A stretch of 64,000 nucleotides of DNA from Cystobacter fuscus DSM 2262 (GCF_000335475.2 NZ_ANAH02000004.1:186001-250000); one strand, 5' to 3'. Shown: positions 1-9,185, counted from the stretch's first letter. Translations and numbers: made by a program. Notes: a model not told the origin generated them from the letters alone.

Positions 1-60
1 GTTACATGACGGGAATCCGCGTGGCGTGGCCGCCCCCCGGGTAGGCTGCGCCGCATCCCC

Positions 61-1335
61 ATGGACTCCGCTTCTCCCTCGCTGCGCAGCGTGCTCGCGC
101 TGCTGCGGCGCAATGCCGACTACCGCCGCCTCTTCCTCGCCACCGTCGTGTCGATGCTCGGCGACTGGTTCGCCTTCGTGGCCATCAGCGGCTTCGTCAC
201 CGAGACCACCGGCCACCTGAGCGCCTCGGCCGCCGTCTACGCCGCCAGCGTCCTGCCCGCCAGCCTCCTGTCCCCCTTCGCCGGCCTGCTCGCGGACCGC
301 ATGGACCGCCAGCGCCTCATGGTCACCGTGGACCTGGTGCGCGTGCTTCCCGCGCTCGGCATGCTCGCCGCCCTCCTCTGGCGCGCCCCTCTGCTCGCGC
401 TCGTGTGCGTCGCCCTGCTCGCCGCGCTCTCCGCCTTCTTCGATCCCGTCGCCGAGGCCTCCGTCCCCAACGTCGTCTCCCCCGAGGAGCTCCCCGTCGC
501 CCAGGCCGCGCTCGGCAGCGTCTGGGGCAGCATGCTCTTCGTCGGCGCCGCGCTCGGCGGCCTCGCCACGCTCGCCTTCGGCCGCCACGTGAGCATCCTC
601 CTCAACGCCGCCACCTTCCTGCTCTCCGCCTGGCTCGTGCGCGGCATCCGCCGCTCCTTCCAGCGCCCCCCCTCCTCCGATTCCGCCGCCGACACCGGCA
701 CCTGGCGCCAGCTCCACGAGGTCTGGACGTTCGCCCGCCGCCACCCCATCTCCCTCTCCCTGCTCACCACCAAGGTGGGCGTGGGCCTGGGCAATGGACT
801 CGTGGGGCTCCTGCCCGCGTTCGCCGCGCGCAACTTCGGCTCCGGCGACGAGGGCGTGGGGCTGCTGCTGTCCGCGCGGGGCCTCGGCGCGCTGATCGGC
901 CCCTTCCTCGGCCAGCGCTGGGTGCGCCGGGATGAGCGCCGCCTGTTCCTCGCGTGCGGCGTCTCGATGATCACCTACGGCCTCGCCTATCTCCTGCTGC
1001 CCGCCGCGCCCTCGCTGCTGCTCGCCGCGGGGTGCGTGCTGCTCGCGCACCTGGGCGGCGGCGCGCAGTGGACGCTCTCCACCTACGGCCTCCAGGTGTC
1101 CACGCCGGATCGGCTGCGCGGGCGCATCATGGGCCTGGACTTCGGCCTCGCCACCCTGGGCATCGGCGTGTCCTCGCTCGCCGCCAGCGTCGCCGCCGAG
1201 GCCGTGGGCCTCACCCGCGCCGCCTGGGGACTCGCCGGCGTGTCCCTGCTCTACGGCACCCTCTGGCTGTGGAAGACCCGCCGGCTGTGGCGTGGACGGC
1301 CCGACGTGCTCACCACCTCCCGCCCCCAGGAGTGA
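61..1335 (+). CDS. MFS transporter, 424 aa
   Basis: Twelve-helix-type major facilitator superfamily permease, probably an inner-membrane drug or metabolite exporter; the substrate cannot be told from sequence. Hydrophobic segments run through the whole protein. The loop after helix 2 carries the MFS signature (GLLADRMDRQRLM, about residues 75-87), and a second copy of that motif type (QRWVRRDERR) lies near residue 290, as expected for the two six-helix halves. Length is normal for MFS exporters of the enterobactin-exporter/EntS-like type. The ATG at 61 is the first good start; upstream there is only a weak purine stretch. It converges on the Bor-like lipoprotein gene with a strong hairpin between them. 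Confidence 0.9.
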   Translation: MDSASPSLRSVLALLRRNADYRRLFLATVVSMLGDWFAFVAISGFVTETTGHLSASAAVYAASVLPASLLSPFAGLLADRMDRQRLMVTVDLVRVLPALGMLAALLWRAPLLALVCVALLAALSAFFDPVAEASVPNVVSPEELPVAQAALGSVWGSMLFVGAALGGLATLAFGRHVSILLNAATFLLSAWLVRGIRRSFQRPPSSDSAADTGTWRQLHEVWTFARRHPISLSLLTTKVGVGLGNGLVGLLPAFAARNFGSGDEGVGLLLSARGLGALIGPFLGQRWVRRDERRLFLACGVSMITYGLAYLLLPAAPSLLLAAGCVLLAHLGGGAQWTLSTYGLQVSTPDRLRGRIMGLDFGLATLGIGVSSLAASVAAEAVGLTRAAWGLAGVSLLYGTLWLWKTRRLWRGRPDVLTTSRPQE

Positions 1336-1352
1336 ACGGACGCCTGAACGCA

Positions 1353-1391
1353 CCGAGGGGGCTGGAGCGCGGGTGGCTCCAACCCCCTCGG
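1353..1391. terminator. Bidirectional hairpin between convergent genes
   Basis: A long imperfect inverted repeat: the outer arms CCGAGGGGG and CCCCCTCGG enclose inner arms TGGAGC and GCTCCA around a 7-nt GC-rich loop, giving about 15 pairs with one mismatch. It sits just after the stop of the MFS gene and before the stop of the opposite-strand lipoprotein gene, so it can end transcripts from both sides. There is no clear T-tract. Confidence 0.7.
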
Positions 1392-1411
1392 GGAACGACC
1401 GTCAGCTCAAC

Positions 1412-1939
1412 TCAAGGCGTCTGCGCGGGAGGAGCCTCGGCGGGCGCGCCCTCTTGCTGAGGAGCCACCCGGTAGCCCTGACGCGGCGGCATGTAGTCCA
1501 GGCGCCCGCCGCCCCGGTTGTCGCCGCCGCCGTAGCCCTCGGCGCAGGAGTACTCCACCGTGCGCGAGCTGATCAGGAAGGGCACCAGCGTGGAGAACCC
1601 CGCCGCGCAGGAGGCGCTGGCGAGAGTGGCCGCGTAGGGATCGTTGTAGGCGCCCCCACCGCACGCCAGTCCGCCCACGATGCCGCCCGCGATCCCCAGG
1701 CCCGCGTTGATGAGCCAGTCCGTGCCACTCATCTTGCTCTCCACCGCCGACAGGCCATTCTCGCACTCGCGCCCCGCGGGGCCGGAGAGCGGCACGAGGC
1801 CACCAATCGTGAACCACTGGCGATCCGTGTACGCGGGGCCCTCGGGACGGGCCTGACTGACGACCTTCGTGGTGTAGCAGCCCACCTGGCTCGTCATCAC
1901 GGCGACCACGGCGACCACGGCTCCAAGACGCTTCGACAT
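1412..1939 (-). CDS. Bor/Iss-like outer-membrane lipoprotein, 175 aa
   Basis: Small lipoprotein resembling the Bor family (phage lambda Bor / Iss serum-resistance lipoproteins). The N-terminus has a Lys-Arg start, a hydrophobic stretch and a lipobox ending at Cys21 (SQVGC). The following Bor-type core has WFTIGGLVPLSG around residues 42-53 and an invariant-looking Cys in RECENG. A glycine-rich hydrophobic hairpin (GLGIAGGIVGGLACGGG) follows, and the tail is longer and more Gly/Pro-rich than in enteric Bor. The open frame extends upstream, but the ATG at 1939 directly precedes the signal peptide. Function in myxobacteria is unknown; the family assignment is by eye. Confidence 0.65.
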   Translation of the reverse strand: MSKRLGAVVAVVAVMTSQVGCYTTKVVSQARPEGPAYTDRQWFTIGGLVPLSGPAGRECENGLSAVESKMSGTDWLINAGLGIAGGIVGGLACGGGAYNDPYAATLASASCAAGFSTLVPFLISSRTVEYSCAEGYGGGDNRGGGRLDYMPPRQGYRVAPQQEGAPAEAPPAQTP

Positions 1940-2028
1940 CGTGTGTTCCCCCTCGGGATATAGGAGTGCGGCGCAATCGCGCACGGGCACCCCGGACGAG
2001 AGGCTTAATTGAATATTCACACCTCGCG

Positions 2029-2460
2029 CTACCCCCTTCGGTGGGATTGCGCCACCAGCCCATCGATGGCCGTCACGATGAAGCCCATGACCACCAGGAA
2101 GATGCCCGCGTCGAAGAGGACGGAGGTGTGGAACTCCAGCGTGCCGAGGTGCGTCACCACTCCGCCCGGGCGCGGGTAGTGCGTCACCGGCGCGGCCCCC
2201 CACACGAGCGGCCCGAAGGCCACGCCCAAGAGCAGCAGCAAGCCCACGCCGGCCACCTGGGGTGCGTAGCGCACGCCGGGCAGACGCCGCGCCTCTTCTC
2301 TGCCACTCGCCACGTACTGCAACAGCACCGCGAGCGCCCCCAGCACGCCCGCGCCGAAGCTGTCCCCGGCCTCCACGTAGCCCTTGAGCCACACCGCCAC
2401 CGCCACCACCAGCGCGGGCAGCAACACCACCCGGGACGTGGAGGGGATGAAGGATTTCAT
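2029..2460 (-). CDS. mrpB: MrpB/MnhB-like Na+/H+ antiporter subunit, 143 aa
   Basis: Membrane protein of the MnhB family, a small subunit of Mrp-type multisubunit cation/proton antiporters that is also found in membrane-bound hydrogenases. It has four predicted helices and the family's C-terminal signature (FHTSVLFDAGIFLVVMGF). Its ATG overlaps the mrpA stop in an ATGA arrangement (2457-2460), so the two are translationally coupled. Length is normal for the family. No mrpC to mrpG follows; the next gene is an unrelated lipoprotein. Confidence 0.85.
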   Translation of the reverse strand: MKSFIPSTSRVVLLPALVVAVAVWLKGYVEAGDSFGAGVLGALAVLLQYVASGREEARRLPGVRYAPQVAGVGLLLLLGVAFGPLVWGAAPVTHYPRPGGVVTHLGTLEFHTSVLFDAGIFLVVMGFIVTAIDGLVAQSHRRG

Positions 2461-4745
2461 TCCGCGCGCTCCCCGGTGAGCAGGTGGATGATGCCCAGCA
2501 GCACCACCACCATCACCGACGTCTCGCCCACCGTGTCCAGCCCCCGGAAGTCGGTGATGATGGCCGACACCACGTCCCGGGCGTGCGCCGCCTCCGTCCA
2601 CGCCACGTGCGCGCCCACCACGCGCTCCTCGCGCAGGTGCGTCAGCGCGTTCCACGACGTCGCCGTGGCGCTCACTCCCGCCACCCCCGCGAACACCCAG
2701 TCACGCCAGCGCGCGCGCGTGGCCTCCACCTGCGCGCGCTCCTGGCTGTGGCGCGGCAGCCGCGAGAGCAGCGCGAGGAAGAGCAGCGTGAAGGTCGTCT
2801 CCACCAGCACCGCGGTGAAGGCCACGTCCGGCGCCGCCGCGAAGGCGAACACCGCCGCGAGGCTGAAACCCACGCACGACAGCAACATCACCAGGTGCAG
2901 GTGGCTCGCCGCGCGCAGCGTCGCCACGGCCGCGCCCGCGGCGATGAGCAGCCCGAGCACCAGCGGCGCGTCCGCGAGCCCCACCCCCTGCCCCCAGGAA
3001 AAGAGCGGCCCCCGTCCCCGGGTGGCCCAAAGCGCCGCCCCGCCGAGCAGCCCCGCGGGCACCAGCACCGAGGCCACCCGATCCCTCAAGTCGCGCACCT
3101 CCAGCCGCCGCAGCCCATCCGACAGCGCGTCCGCGCCCGCCAGCAGCGCGCCATAGGCCCGCTCCACGCCCACCTGGGACGCCGCGCGCGTGAGCGCCTC
3201 CAGCGGGGCCTCCCACCGCCGGCGCGTGACGAGCACCCCCGCCCCCAGCGCCCACGCGCCCAGCGCGAGCAGGTTCTCCGCCCGCGCGTCCAAGTGGTAG
3301 GCGAGCTCGAGCGGCGCCGGGTGCCCGAGCATCTCCCCCTCCGCTGCGTCCGCCAGCGCGTTGAGCGGCCCGAGCCACACACCGCCCAGGAGCACTCCCG
3401 CCCCCAGCACCCCCACCGGCGCCACCAGCCCCCACGAGGCATGCCCCCCGGCCCCGCGCGGCGCGCCCAGGAAGAGGCCCGTCCACAGCCGCCCGGTGTA
3501 CGCGAGCGTCAACGCCGCGCCGAGCACCCCCGCCCCGCTCCACGCCCCGCCCCGCTCCACGAGCGCGCGGAAGAAGAGCTCGTCCTTGAAGAAGCCCAGC
3601 GTGAGCGGCAGCCCGGCGAGCCCCGCGGCCGCCACGGCGCTCGCGCCCGCGAGCCCCGGCAGCGAGCGCCACAGGCCCCCCACCTTCTCGAGCGACTCCT
3701 CGCCGGTGGCATGGGTGACGGCCCCCACGGTGAGGAAGAGCGCCGCCTTGCACAGGCCATGGGCCAGCACGTAGAGCGGAGCGCCCGCGCCGCCCAGCCC
3801 CACCAGCACGAGCACGTAGCCGTACTGGGCGATGGTGGAGTACGCCAGCACGCGCTTGAAGTGCCACGCGCACAGCGAGAAGAGGCTGCCCACGAGCATG
3901 GAAGCGAGCCCCACCCCCGCGAGCCCCTGGAGCAGCGCGGGCGCGAGGGCGAAGACGGGCAGGAAGCGCTGGAGGACGAAGACGCCCGCGGCCACCATCG
4001 CCGCCGAGTGCAGGTAGGCGGACACGGGCGTGGGGGCGGCCATGGCGCGCGGCAGCCAGAAGTGCAAGGGCACCTGGGCGCTCTTGGCCAGGGCGCCCAC
4101 CGCCACGCAACCCAGCGCCACGGTGAGGCGGGAGCCTCCGGGAGCGCGCGCGGCCAGCTCCGACAGCTCGAAGGTGCCGCACGCGAGCCCCAGCGACACC
4201 ACCCCCGCCAGCAGCACCACCGAGGTGCCCCCGGTGACCACGAGCGCCATGAGCGCCGCCGAGCGCGAGCCGGTGCGCTCCCGGTCGTAGCCGATGAGGA
4301 AGTAGCTGGCCACCGTCGTCAGGTCCAACGCGATGACGAGCAACAGCGCGTCGCGCGCCATGACCAGCAGCAGCATGGCCCCCATGAAGGCGAGCACCCA
4401 CGCGTACAGGCGCACCTCGTCGCGGCGCGGCCGGTGGCGCTCCTCGAGGTAGTGCGGCAGGTAGGCGCACGCGTAGACGAGCACGAGCAGGCCCACGCCC
4501 AGCACCAACGTGCCATAGAGGAAGGACAGCCCATCCAGCGCGAGCGCCAGGCGCACGTTCCACGTGGGAATCCACGCGAACGACACCCCGGCGAAGCCCG
4601 CCGCGCGCGCCCGGAGCAAGGCGCCCAGGCCCGCCGCCGAGCAGAGCACGCCCACCGGCCCCGCCCAGGACGGACGCCACGCGCCCACCCCGAGCACCAG
4701 GGCGACGCCCGGCAGGACGAGCAACAGCGGAAGGACGACGGTCAT
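2457..4745 (-). CDS. mrpA: MrpA/MnhA-like antiporter subunit, 762 aa
   Basis: Large inner-membrane subunit of an Mrp-type Na+/H+ antiporter, homologous to NuoL/ND5 of complex I. The N-terminal two thirds is a proton-translocating NuoL-type module, including LPRAMAAPTPVSAYLHSA around residue 233 and a Lys/His-bearing helix near FKRVLAYSTIAQYG. It is followed by the MbhD-like segment (HLVMLLSCVGFSLAAVFAFA) and an MbhE-like end with the motif ITDFRGLDTVGE near the C-terminus, as in full-length MrpA. It lies 31 bp downstream of the XRE regulator on the same strand and overlaps mrpB. The usual C-G partners are not in this window, so ion specificity and independent activity are uncertain. Confidence 0.88.
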   Translation of the reverse strand: MTVVLPLLLVLPGVALVLGVGAWRPSWAGPVGVLCSAAGLGALLRARAAGFAGVSFAWIPTWNVRLALALDGLSFLYGTLVLGVGLLVLVYACAYLPHYLEERHRPRRDEVRLYAWVLAFMGAMLLLVMARDALLLVIALDLTTVASYFLIGYDRERTGSRSAALMALVVTGGTSVVLLAGVVSLGLACGTFELSELAARAPGGSRLTVALGCVAVGALAKSAQVPLHFWLPRAMAAPTPVSAYLHSAAMVAAGVFVLQRFLPVFALAPALLQGLAGVGLASMLVGSLFSLCAWHFKRVLAYSTIAQYGYVLVLVGLGGAGAPLYVLAHGLCKAALFLTVGAVTHATGEESLEKVGGLWRSLPGLAGASAVAAAGLAGLPLTLGFFKDELFFRALVERGGAWSGAGVLGAALTLAYTGRLWTGLFLGAPRGAGGHASWGLVAPVGVLGAGVLLGGVWLGPLNALADAAEGEMLGHPAPLELAYHLDARAENLLALGAWALGAGVLVTRRRWEAPLEALTRAASQVGVERAYGALLAGADALSDGLRRLEVRDLRDRVASVLVPAGLLGGAALWATRGRGPLFSWGQGVGLADAPLVLGLLIAAGAAVATLRAASHLHLVMLLSCVGFSLAAVFAFAAAPDVAFTAVLVETTFTLLFLALLSRLPRHSQERAQVEATRARWRDWVFAGVAGVSATATSWNALTHLREERVVGAHVAWTEAAHARDVVSAIITDFRGLDTVGETSVMVVVLLGIIHLLTGERAE

Positions 4746-4776
4746 CTCGGGCCCGGAAGAAGGAGGGCCCCCGAGG

Positions 4777-5187
4777 TTAGGCGCCCGGGCGCCTGGCGAG
4801 CGGAGCTTCTCCGGACGCGCGTGCGCTGGTGGACAGCGCCTGGGCGCGCGAGGCCGGCTGGAGCGACTCGGCCAGCAGGTGCAGCATCCGCAACTGCGAG
4901 GCGCTCAGCCCGCGCACGGCCCGCACCAACCGGCGCAACCGCGGCGAGGACGCCCCCAGCCCCAACAGCTCGTCCGAGTCGATTCCCAACTCCAGGCACA
5001 GCCGCCGCAGCGCGGGGAGGCTCGGCAAACGCTCACCCCGCTCGATGCGGCCGTACTCCGCGGGCGCCAGCCCCACCCGGCGCGCCACCTGCGCCTGGGT
5101 CAGCGCCGCGCGCACCCTCACGGCATGCAACCGCGCACCGAGGGCCCTCTCCAAGGGACGTTCAACTCGAACCGGGAGCCTGGGCAT
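4777..5187 (-). CDS. XRE-family HTH regulator, 136 aa
   Basis: Small cytoplasmic DNA-binding protein with a Cro/C1-type helix-turn-helix around residues 18-72 (LTQAQVARRVGLAPAEYGRI, then the recognition-helix end ERGERLPSLPALRRL). A short basic, Ala/Ser-rich tail follows. The start is supported by GAGGAGG about 10 nt upstream of the ATG at 5187 and by a promoter at 5239-5266. It is the first gene of a likely operon with mrpA and mrpB, so it may control antiporter expression or its own; this is inferred from position only. Confidence 0.85.
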   Translation of the reverse strand: MPRLPVRVERPLERALGARLHAVRVRAALTQAQVARRVGLAPAEYGRIERGERLPSLPALRRLCLELGIDSDELLGLGASSPRLRRLVRAVRGLSASQLRMLHLLAESLQPASRAQALSTSARASGEAPLARRPGA

Positions 5188-5238
5188 GACGAGACGGCCT
5201 CCTCGCGCGGGAGCGGACAGGGCGACGGGAACCCTCCC

Positions 5239-5266
5239 ACCTTACTGACTCGTTACATCCTGTCAA
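5239..5266 (-). promoter_or_regulatory. Sigma-70-type promoter for the XRE-mrpAB cluster
   Basis: On the minus strand: TTGACA (5266-5261), 16-bp spacer, TAAGGT (5244-5239). The -35 matches the consensus fully and the -10 matches at key positions. It points at the XRE gene with a leader of about 45 nt. No comparably good box was seen for the divergent gene at 5526. Confidence 0.6.
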
Positions 5267-5525
5267 TGCGCTCTACCCATTTCCGGAGTTGACCCAACCC
5301 TCTCCCCCTTGCGAGGTATGGTGCCGCCCAGGCCGCCCGCGCGCCGACCCGACCCCGGAGGTCATCGCCGCCCCCTCCCCTCCTCCGGGGAGGTCCTCCC
5401 TGCACCCCTCTGTGGGGACTTGTAGGCACGAGCCCACCGGACACGGAGTGAACGAGGGGGGGTGTGCAGTGGAGAGCCCCGCACCTATCTTGCGGCGCCT
5501 CGCCACGCATCCGGAGGACACCTGC
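5267..5525. other. Intergenic region upstream of the 5526 gene
   Basis: Between the XRE promoter and the next start codon I see no credible gene. A TTGACC at 5288-5293 has no -10 at usual spacing. GGAGG at about 5515 serves as the ribosome binding site for the gene starting at 5526. Confidence 0.4.
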
Positions 5526-6014
5526 ATGCACAATGAGACTCTCGTCGCCTCGACCCACGTGGAGCGGTCTCCCGCCGAGTCGCAGAGCCTCCCACCCCTG
5601 TCCGACGGGGTGACGCTCGTGGTCACCCAGGCCTTCGGCCCCGGGGGCGACAACCTGGTGGGGTTCTCCGACGTGCGCTTCAACGGCTACCCGGCCATCA
5701 CCGTGCTCGTGCGCACGCCCGAGGGACGCGAGGGACTCGTGCACCTGTCCCCCATCCACGGCGACACGCGCCGCCAGGGCTTCACCGACATCGCCCCCGG
5801 CACCCGGTGCACCCTCTCGTGCCCCGCCACCCGGCGTCCCCTGGAGCGGCTGGGCGCCGTGGACGATGGCAGCGGCGCCGTCTACCACGCGCTCTACCTC
5901 ACGCCCCGGCTGTCCAGCGGCCACGCCATCGCCATCTCCGACATCTGGGGCCACTTCAACTCGCGCCTCGTGGACGACGAGGCCGTCATCTCCTTCTGGT
6001 CCCAGGAGCACTGA
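5526..6014 (+). CDS. Conserved hypothetical protein, 162 aa
   Basis: Unrecognised soluble protein without signal peptide or membrane segment. It is rich in beta-prone stretches (VTLVVTQAFGPGGDNLVGFSD; GREGLVHLSPIHGD) and contains a single Cys pair region around TRCTLSCPATRRPL. This suggests a compact beta domain; no catalytic motif is evident. The start at 5526 is chosen because GGAGG lies 7 nt upstream and the codon pattern before it looks non-coding. It converges on the chemoreceptor gene with a 7-bp gap. Confidence 0.7.
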   Translation: MHNETLVASTHVERSPAESQSLPPLSDGVTLVVTQAFGPGGDNLVGFSDVRFNGYPAITVLVRTPEGREGLVHLSPIHGDTRRQGFTDIAPGTRCTLSCPATRRPLERLGAVDDGSGAVYHALYLTPRLSSGHAIAISDIWGHFNSRLVDDEAVISFWSQEH

Positions 6015-6021
6015 CGCCGCG

Positions 6022-7530
6022 TCAGAAGCCGCCCGGCTCGCGCGGCGGCGGCGGGGACGCCACCGGCTCCGGCTCCGGCATGAGCCGGCTCAGCTCGTCC
6101 GCCATCATCCCCAGTTGCATCGCCGTGGCCGACACGTCCGAGCCCATGCGCACGTACGTGTCCACCAGCTCCAGGAGCGTCGCGCACCCCTGGGAGATGT
6201 GCGTCGTCTGCTCCGCCTGACGGTCCGCCTCGCTGGAGCTCTTCTCCATCAACTTCTGGTTCTGCAGCACCGTCTCGCGGATGGAGCGCAGCGTGGTGCG
6301 CGCCGACTCGAGCACCGGCGTGAAGCGCCCGGCCGTCTCGCGGATGTGCCCCACCGCGTGCAGCGTCTCGGACATCTGCCGCGTCACGCCTCCCACCACC
6401 TCGCCGATGCGCTGCGAGCTGCGGCCCGACTCCGCCGCGAGCTTGCCCACCTCGCGCGCCACCACCGCGAAGCCCCGGCCATGCTCGCCCGCGCGCGCCG
6501 CCTCGATGCCCGCGTTGAGCGCCAGCATGTTCGTCGCCGCCGCCATCTCCTGGATGGTCTCCACGAAGCCGTTGATGCGGTCCGCGCTCTCCTCCAGCTT
6601 CTGCACGCTCAGCGCGCTGCGGCCCACCGCCTGGCCAATGGCCGACAGGCTCGTCTCCATGCCGCTCACCAGCACGTCCACCTCGCCCGTGTAGCGCTGG
6701 GCCTCCTCGGCCTGGGTGGCGCTCACGCGCGAGTGGCGGAAGAGCGCCCCGGCCGCGCTCGCCATCTGCTCGCTCGCCGAGGAGATGCGCAACGCCGCGG
6801 TGCGCACCAGCGCCGCCTGGTTGGACATCTCCGCCAGCGTGGTGGACAGCATCTGCGCCGAGCCCGCCAGCGTGCGCCCCGTCTGGAACACCTTGCCGCG
6901 CGACTCCTCCAGTTCCGCCAGCGCGCGCCGCATGTCGCGCCGCAGGTAGAACTGGCGGATCTGCCCGCGGTGCAGCGCCTCGAGCAGCAGCACCACGCCG
7001 AGCGCGCCCGCCAGCAGCGTCAGGTCCAACACGAGCGCGGCGCCAAAGGACATCGACGAGCCCATCGCGTCGAGCAGCAGGTGCCCCGCGGCCAGCAGCG
7101 CGTAGTAGCCGTAGCGCCCCGCGCGGCCCACCGGCAGCACCGACGGCCCGGTGAGCACGTTCAAGAGCACCATCACCCCGTGGTAGAGCGAGCCCGCCGT
7201 GCCGATGCGGTAGAAGGTCCACTCGTTGCCGATGGCGAAGAGCGCCGTGGCCCAGAAGATGGCGGGCGGCAGCGCCTCGCGGCTGAGCAGCCCGCGCACC
7301 GACCACATCACCAGCGGCACCAGCGCCCAGGGCAGGCGCGCCAGGGCCATCACCGACAAGGGCCGCCCACCGCCCAGGCCCGCCCAGGCGTGCAGCACAT
7401 CGAGGGAAAACAACACGGCCGTCGCCGCCACGGCGATGACCGACAGCTGCTGCAGTCGGGCCGGGCCACGCGTCAGCAGGAAGTCCTCGTAGGTCTCCTG
7501 CATCGGTTGAGGGCGGGGGAGGGTGTCCAT
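6022..7530 (-). CDS. Membrane-anchored methyl-accepting chemotaxis protein, 502 aa
   Basis: Chemoreceptor-type signalling protein. The N-terminal half has about six hydrophobic helices (roughly residues 25-200) instead of a periplasmic sensor domain, so it probably senses within or near the membrane. A helical linker and the MCP signalling coiled coil follow, with the conserved hairpin tip ([17 protein letters not shown]) that contacts CheA/CheW. No HAMP domain is obvious and the tail ends in Pro/Glu, without a CheB/CheR-tethering pentapeptide. The open frame extends to 7764, but that part is Arg/Gly-rich and looks non-coding; ATG at 7530 or 7503 is likelier. No che genes are adjacent. Confidence 0.88.
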   Translation of the reverse strand: MDTLPRPQPMQETYEDFLLTRGPARLQQLSVIAVAATAVLFSLDVLHAWAGLGGGRPLSVMALARLPWALVPLVMWSVRGLLSREALPPAIFWATALFAIGNEWTFYRIGTAGSLYHGVMVLLNVLTGPSVLPVGRAGRYGYYALLAAGHLLLDAMGSSMSFGAALVLDLTLLAGALGVVLLLEALHRGQIRQFYLRRDMRRALAELEESRGKVFQTGRTLAGSAQMLSTTLAEMSNQAALVRTAALRISSASEQMASAAGALFRHSRVSATQAEEAQRYTGEVDVLVSGMETSLSAIGQAVGRSALSVQKLEESADRINGFVETIQEMAAATNMLALNAGIEAARAGEHGRGFAVVAREVGKLAAESGRSSQRIGEVVGGVTRQMSETLHAVGHIRETAGRFTPVLESARTTLRSIRETVLQNQKLMEKSSSEADRQAEQTTHISQGCATLLELVDTYVRMGSDVSATAMQLGMMADELSRLMPEPEPVASPPPPREPGGF

Positions 7531-7678
7531 AGGAGCTGCGCCGGACCGCGTCAGCCGCGCATCCGGAACCCCCACCGTATCAGACGTGGACCGTCTCCCG
7601 TCGGTGCCATTCGCTCGCCCGTCCGCCCCCCCCACGGGAAGAGCACCCTCCGGGCCCGAGCCCCCCCTCCGGGTGGCG

Positions 7679-7963
7679 CTACGGCTCACTCGTGGTGCTG
7701 AACCATTCCCGCCCCGAGTCCTCCCGGCCGGACGTCCCCCTGCCCGAGGTCGGATGGGGTCCACGCTCCCAGGCCGCGTCCTCGCTCTCGCCGGGAGGCA
7801 CCTCCGTCGTCTCCAGGGCCACGTCGAGCAGGGCCACCAGGAGTCCCAACAGACTCACCCCCGCGAACACCAGCTTCATCCTTCGTCGGCGCATCCGCTC
7901 GCGGTGCCAGTGCAGCCGCGCCGAGGGAAGCACGATGAGCTTTCCGGGGGGGCGGGAAGACAT
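7679..7963 (-). CDS. Small single-pass membrane protein, 94 aa, hypothetical
   Basis: Short ORF with a very basic N-terminus ([10 protein letters not shown], residues 21-30), one transmembrane helix ([20 protein letters not shown]) and a polar, acidic/Ser-rich C-terminal tail. Charge distribution fits an N-in single-pass inner-membrane protein. It lies between the chemoreceptor and the divergent radical SAM gene. A longer frame continues upstream to 8734, but it is antisense to the radical SAM gene and is rejected. Function unknown. Confidence 0.55.
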   Translation of the reverse strand: MSSRPPGKLIVLPSARLHWHRERMRRRRMKLVFAGVSLLGLLVALLDVALETTEVPPGESEDAAWERGPHPTSGRGTSGREDSGREWFSTTSEP

Positions 7964-8062
7964 ACGGCCAGTGTAGCCCAGGAAGGTGGGAGCACCGACA
8001 GATGGGTCACTCTTTTCCAGTGGGCCGCGCTCCCCATCCGCCGCATCTTGAACACCGTGACG

Positions 8063-9166
8063 ATGAACCTGGACCTCTTTCCCCCTCGGCCCCCCACCAC
8101 CCGCCCCCTCGAGCGGCTGCTCGAGGTGTCGCGCATCTATCTGGAGCCCGAGGTCGAAGAGCACCCCCGCGGCCAGGACATCCTCGCCCGCTTTCCCGAC
8201 GCCGAGCGCGTGCCGGTGCGCTCGCACTGGAACATCCCCGGCCTGTACGGCAACGCGGGCAACGTCGAGGCGTGGAACCGCATCAAGGGCAGCACGCTCG
8301 TGCTCGGGCTCAAGAAGACGATGCGCTTCGAGGAGAACGGGCGCAGCGCGGACTATCTGCCCCCCTCGGCCGCCAACGGCTGCACCATGGCGTGCGCGTA
8401 CTGCTACGTGCCCCGGCACAAGGGCTACGCCAACCCCATCACCGTCTTCGTCAACATCGAGCAGATTCAAGCCGCCATCCGCCGCCATGCCGGCAAGCTC
8501 GGTCCCAAGCGCGAGCCCAACCCCGTGCACCCGGGCTGGTGGGTCTACGACATCGGGTGCAACAGCGACTGCTCGGCCGACGCCGCCCTGAGCGACAACG
8601 TGAAGGACCTGGTGCGGCTGTTCACCACGCTGCCCAACGCCATGGGCTCCTTCGCCACCAAGCTCGTCAACCGCGAGCTGCTCACCTACGCGCCCCGGGG
8701 CAAGACGCGCATCCGCTTCAGCCTCATGCCCCACGCCCAGGCGAAGCTACTCGACGTGCGCACCAGCCCCATCGCCGAGCGCATCGCCGCCATCGACGAG
8801 TTCGTCGCCGCCGGCTACGAGGTGCACCTGAACTTCTCCCCCGTCGTCATCACCGAGGGCTGGCAGGAGGCCTATGACGCGCTCTTCCAACAGGTGGACG
8901 CCGCCCTCGGCGAGCGGGCCCGCGCGCAGCTCGCCTGTGAAGTCATCTTCCTCACCCACAACGAGCGGCTGCACGAGGTGAACCTGGGCTGGCACCCCAA
9001 GGCCGAAGAGGTGCTGTGGCGGCCGGACCTGCAGGAGGCCAAGGTGTCGCAGGGGGGCGGCGCCAACGTGCGCTACCGCACCGGACTCAAGGGCGCGCTC
9101 GTGCGCGAGTTCCTCGCGCTGCTCGAGCGGCGCCTGCCCTACTGCCGCGTGCGCTACGCCTTCTGA
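8063..9166 (+). CDS. Spore photoproduct lyase-like radical SAM protein, 367 aa
   Basis: Radical S-adenosylmethionine enzyme of the spore photoproduct lyase (SPL) family. The cluster-binding triad is CTMACAYC (Cys107, Cys111, Cys114), which has the family CX3CX2C spacing. The core continues with the SPL-like WWVYDIGCNSDCSAD, MGSFATKLVNRELL, RIRFSLMPHAQAKLLD and GYEVHLNFSPVV segments. Bona fide SPL repairs UV-induced spore photoproduct in Bacillus endospores; myxobacteria make myxospores without that chemistry being established, so substrate is uncertain. An in-frame GTG lies two codons before the ATG chosen. It is monocistronic and converges on a DUF2378 gene. Confidence 0.88.
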   Translation: MNLDLFPPRPPTTRPLERLLEVSRIYLEPEVEEHPRGQDILARFPDAERVPVRSHWNIPGLYGNAGNVEAWNRIKGSTLVLGLKKTMRFEENGRSADYLPPSAANGCTMACAYCYVPRHKGYANPITVFVNIEQIQAAIRRHAGKLGPKREPNPVHPGWWVYDIGCNSDCSADAALSDNVKDLVRLFTTLPNAMGSFATKLVNRELLTYAPRGKTRIRFSLMPHAQAKLLDVRTSPIAERIAAIDEFVAAGYEVHLNFSPVVITEGWQEAYDALFQQVDAALGERARAQLACEVIFLTHNERLHEVNLGWHPKAEEVLWRPDLQEAKVSQGGGANVRYRTGLKGALVREFLALLERRLPYCRVRYAF

Positions 9167-9168
9167 AG

Positions 9169-9180
9169 CCCGCGCGCGGG
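9169..9180. terminator. 12-bp perfect palindrome between convergent stops
   Basis: CCCGCGCGCGGG lies directly after the radical SAM stop codon and 5 bp before the end of the DUF2378 gene. It could act as a bidirectional pause or terminator but lacks a loop and a T-tract. Confidence 0.3.
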
Positions 9181-9185
9181 GTGCC

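Noticed and set aside
2484-5189. Plus-strand open frame of about 900 codons
   Set aside because: Antisense to mrpA and the XRE gene; low-complexity His/Arg/Pro translation.
5288-5320. Plus-strand promoter TTGACC ... TATGGT before the 5526 gene
   Set aside because: Spacer is about 22 bp, outside the workable range.
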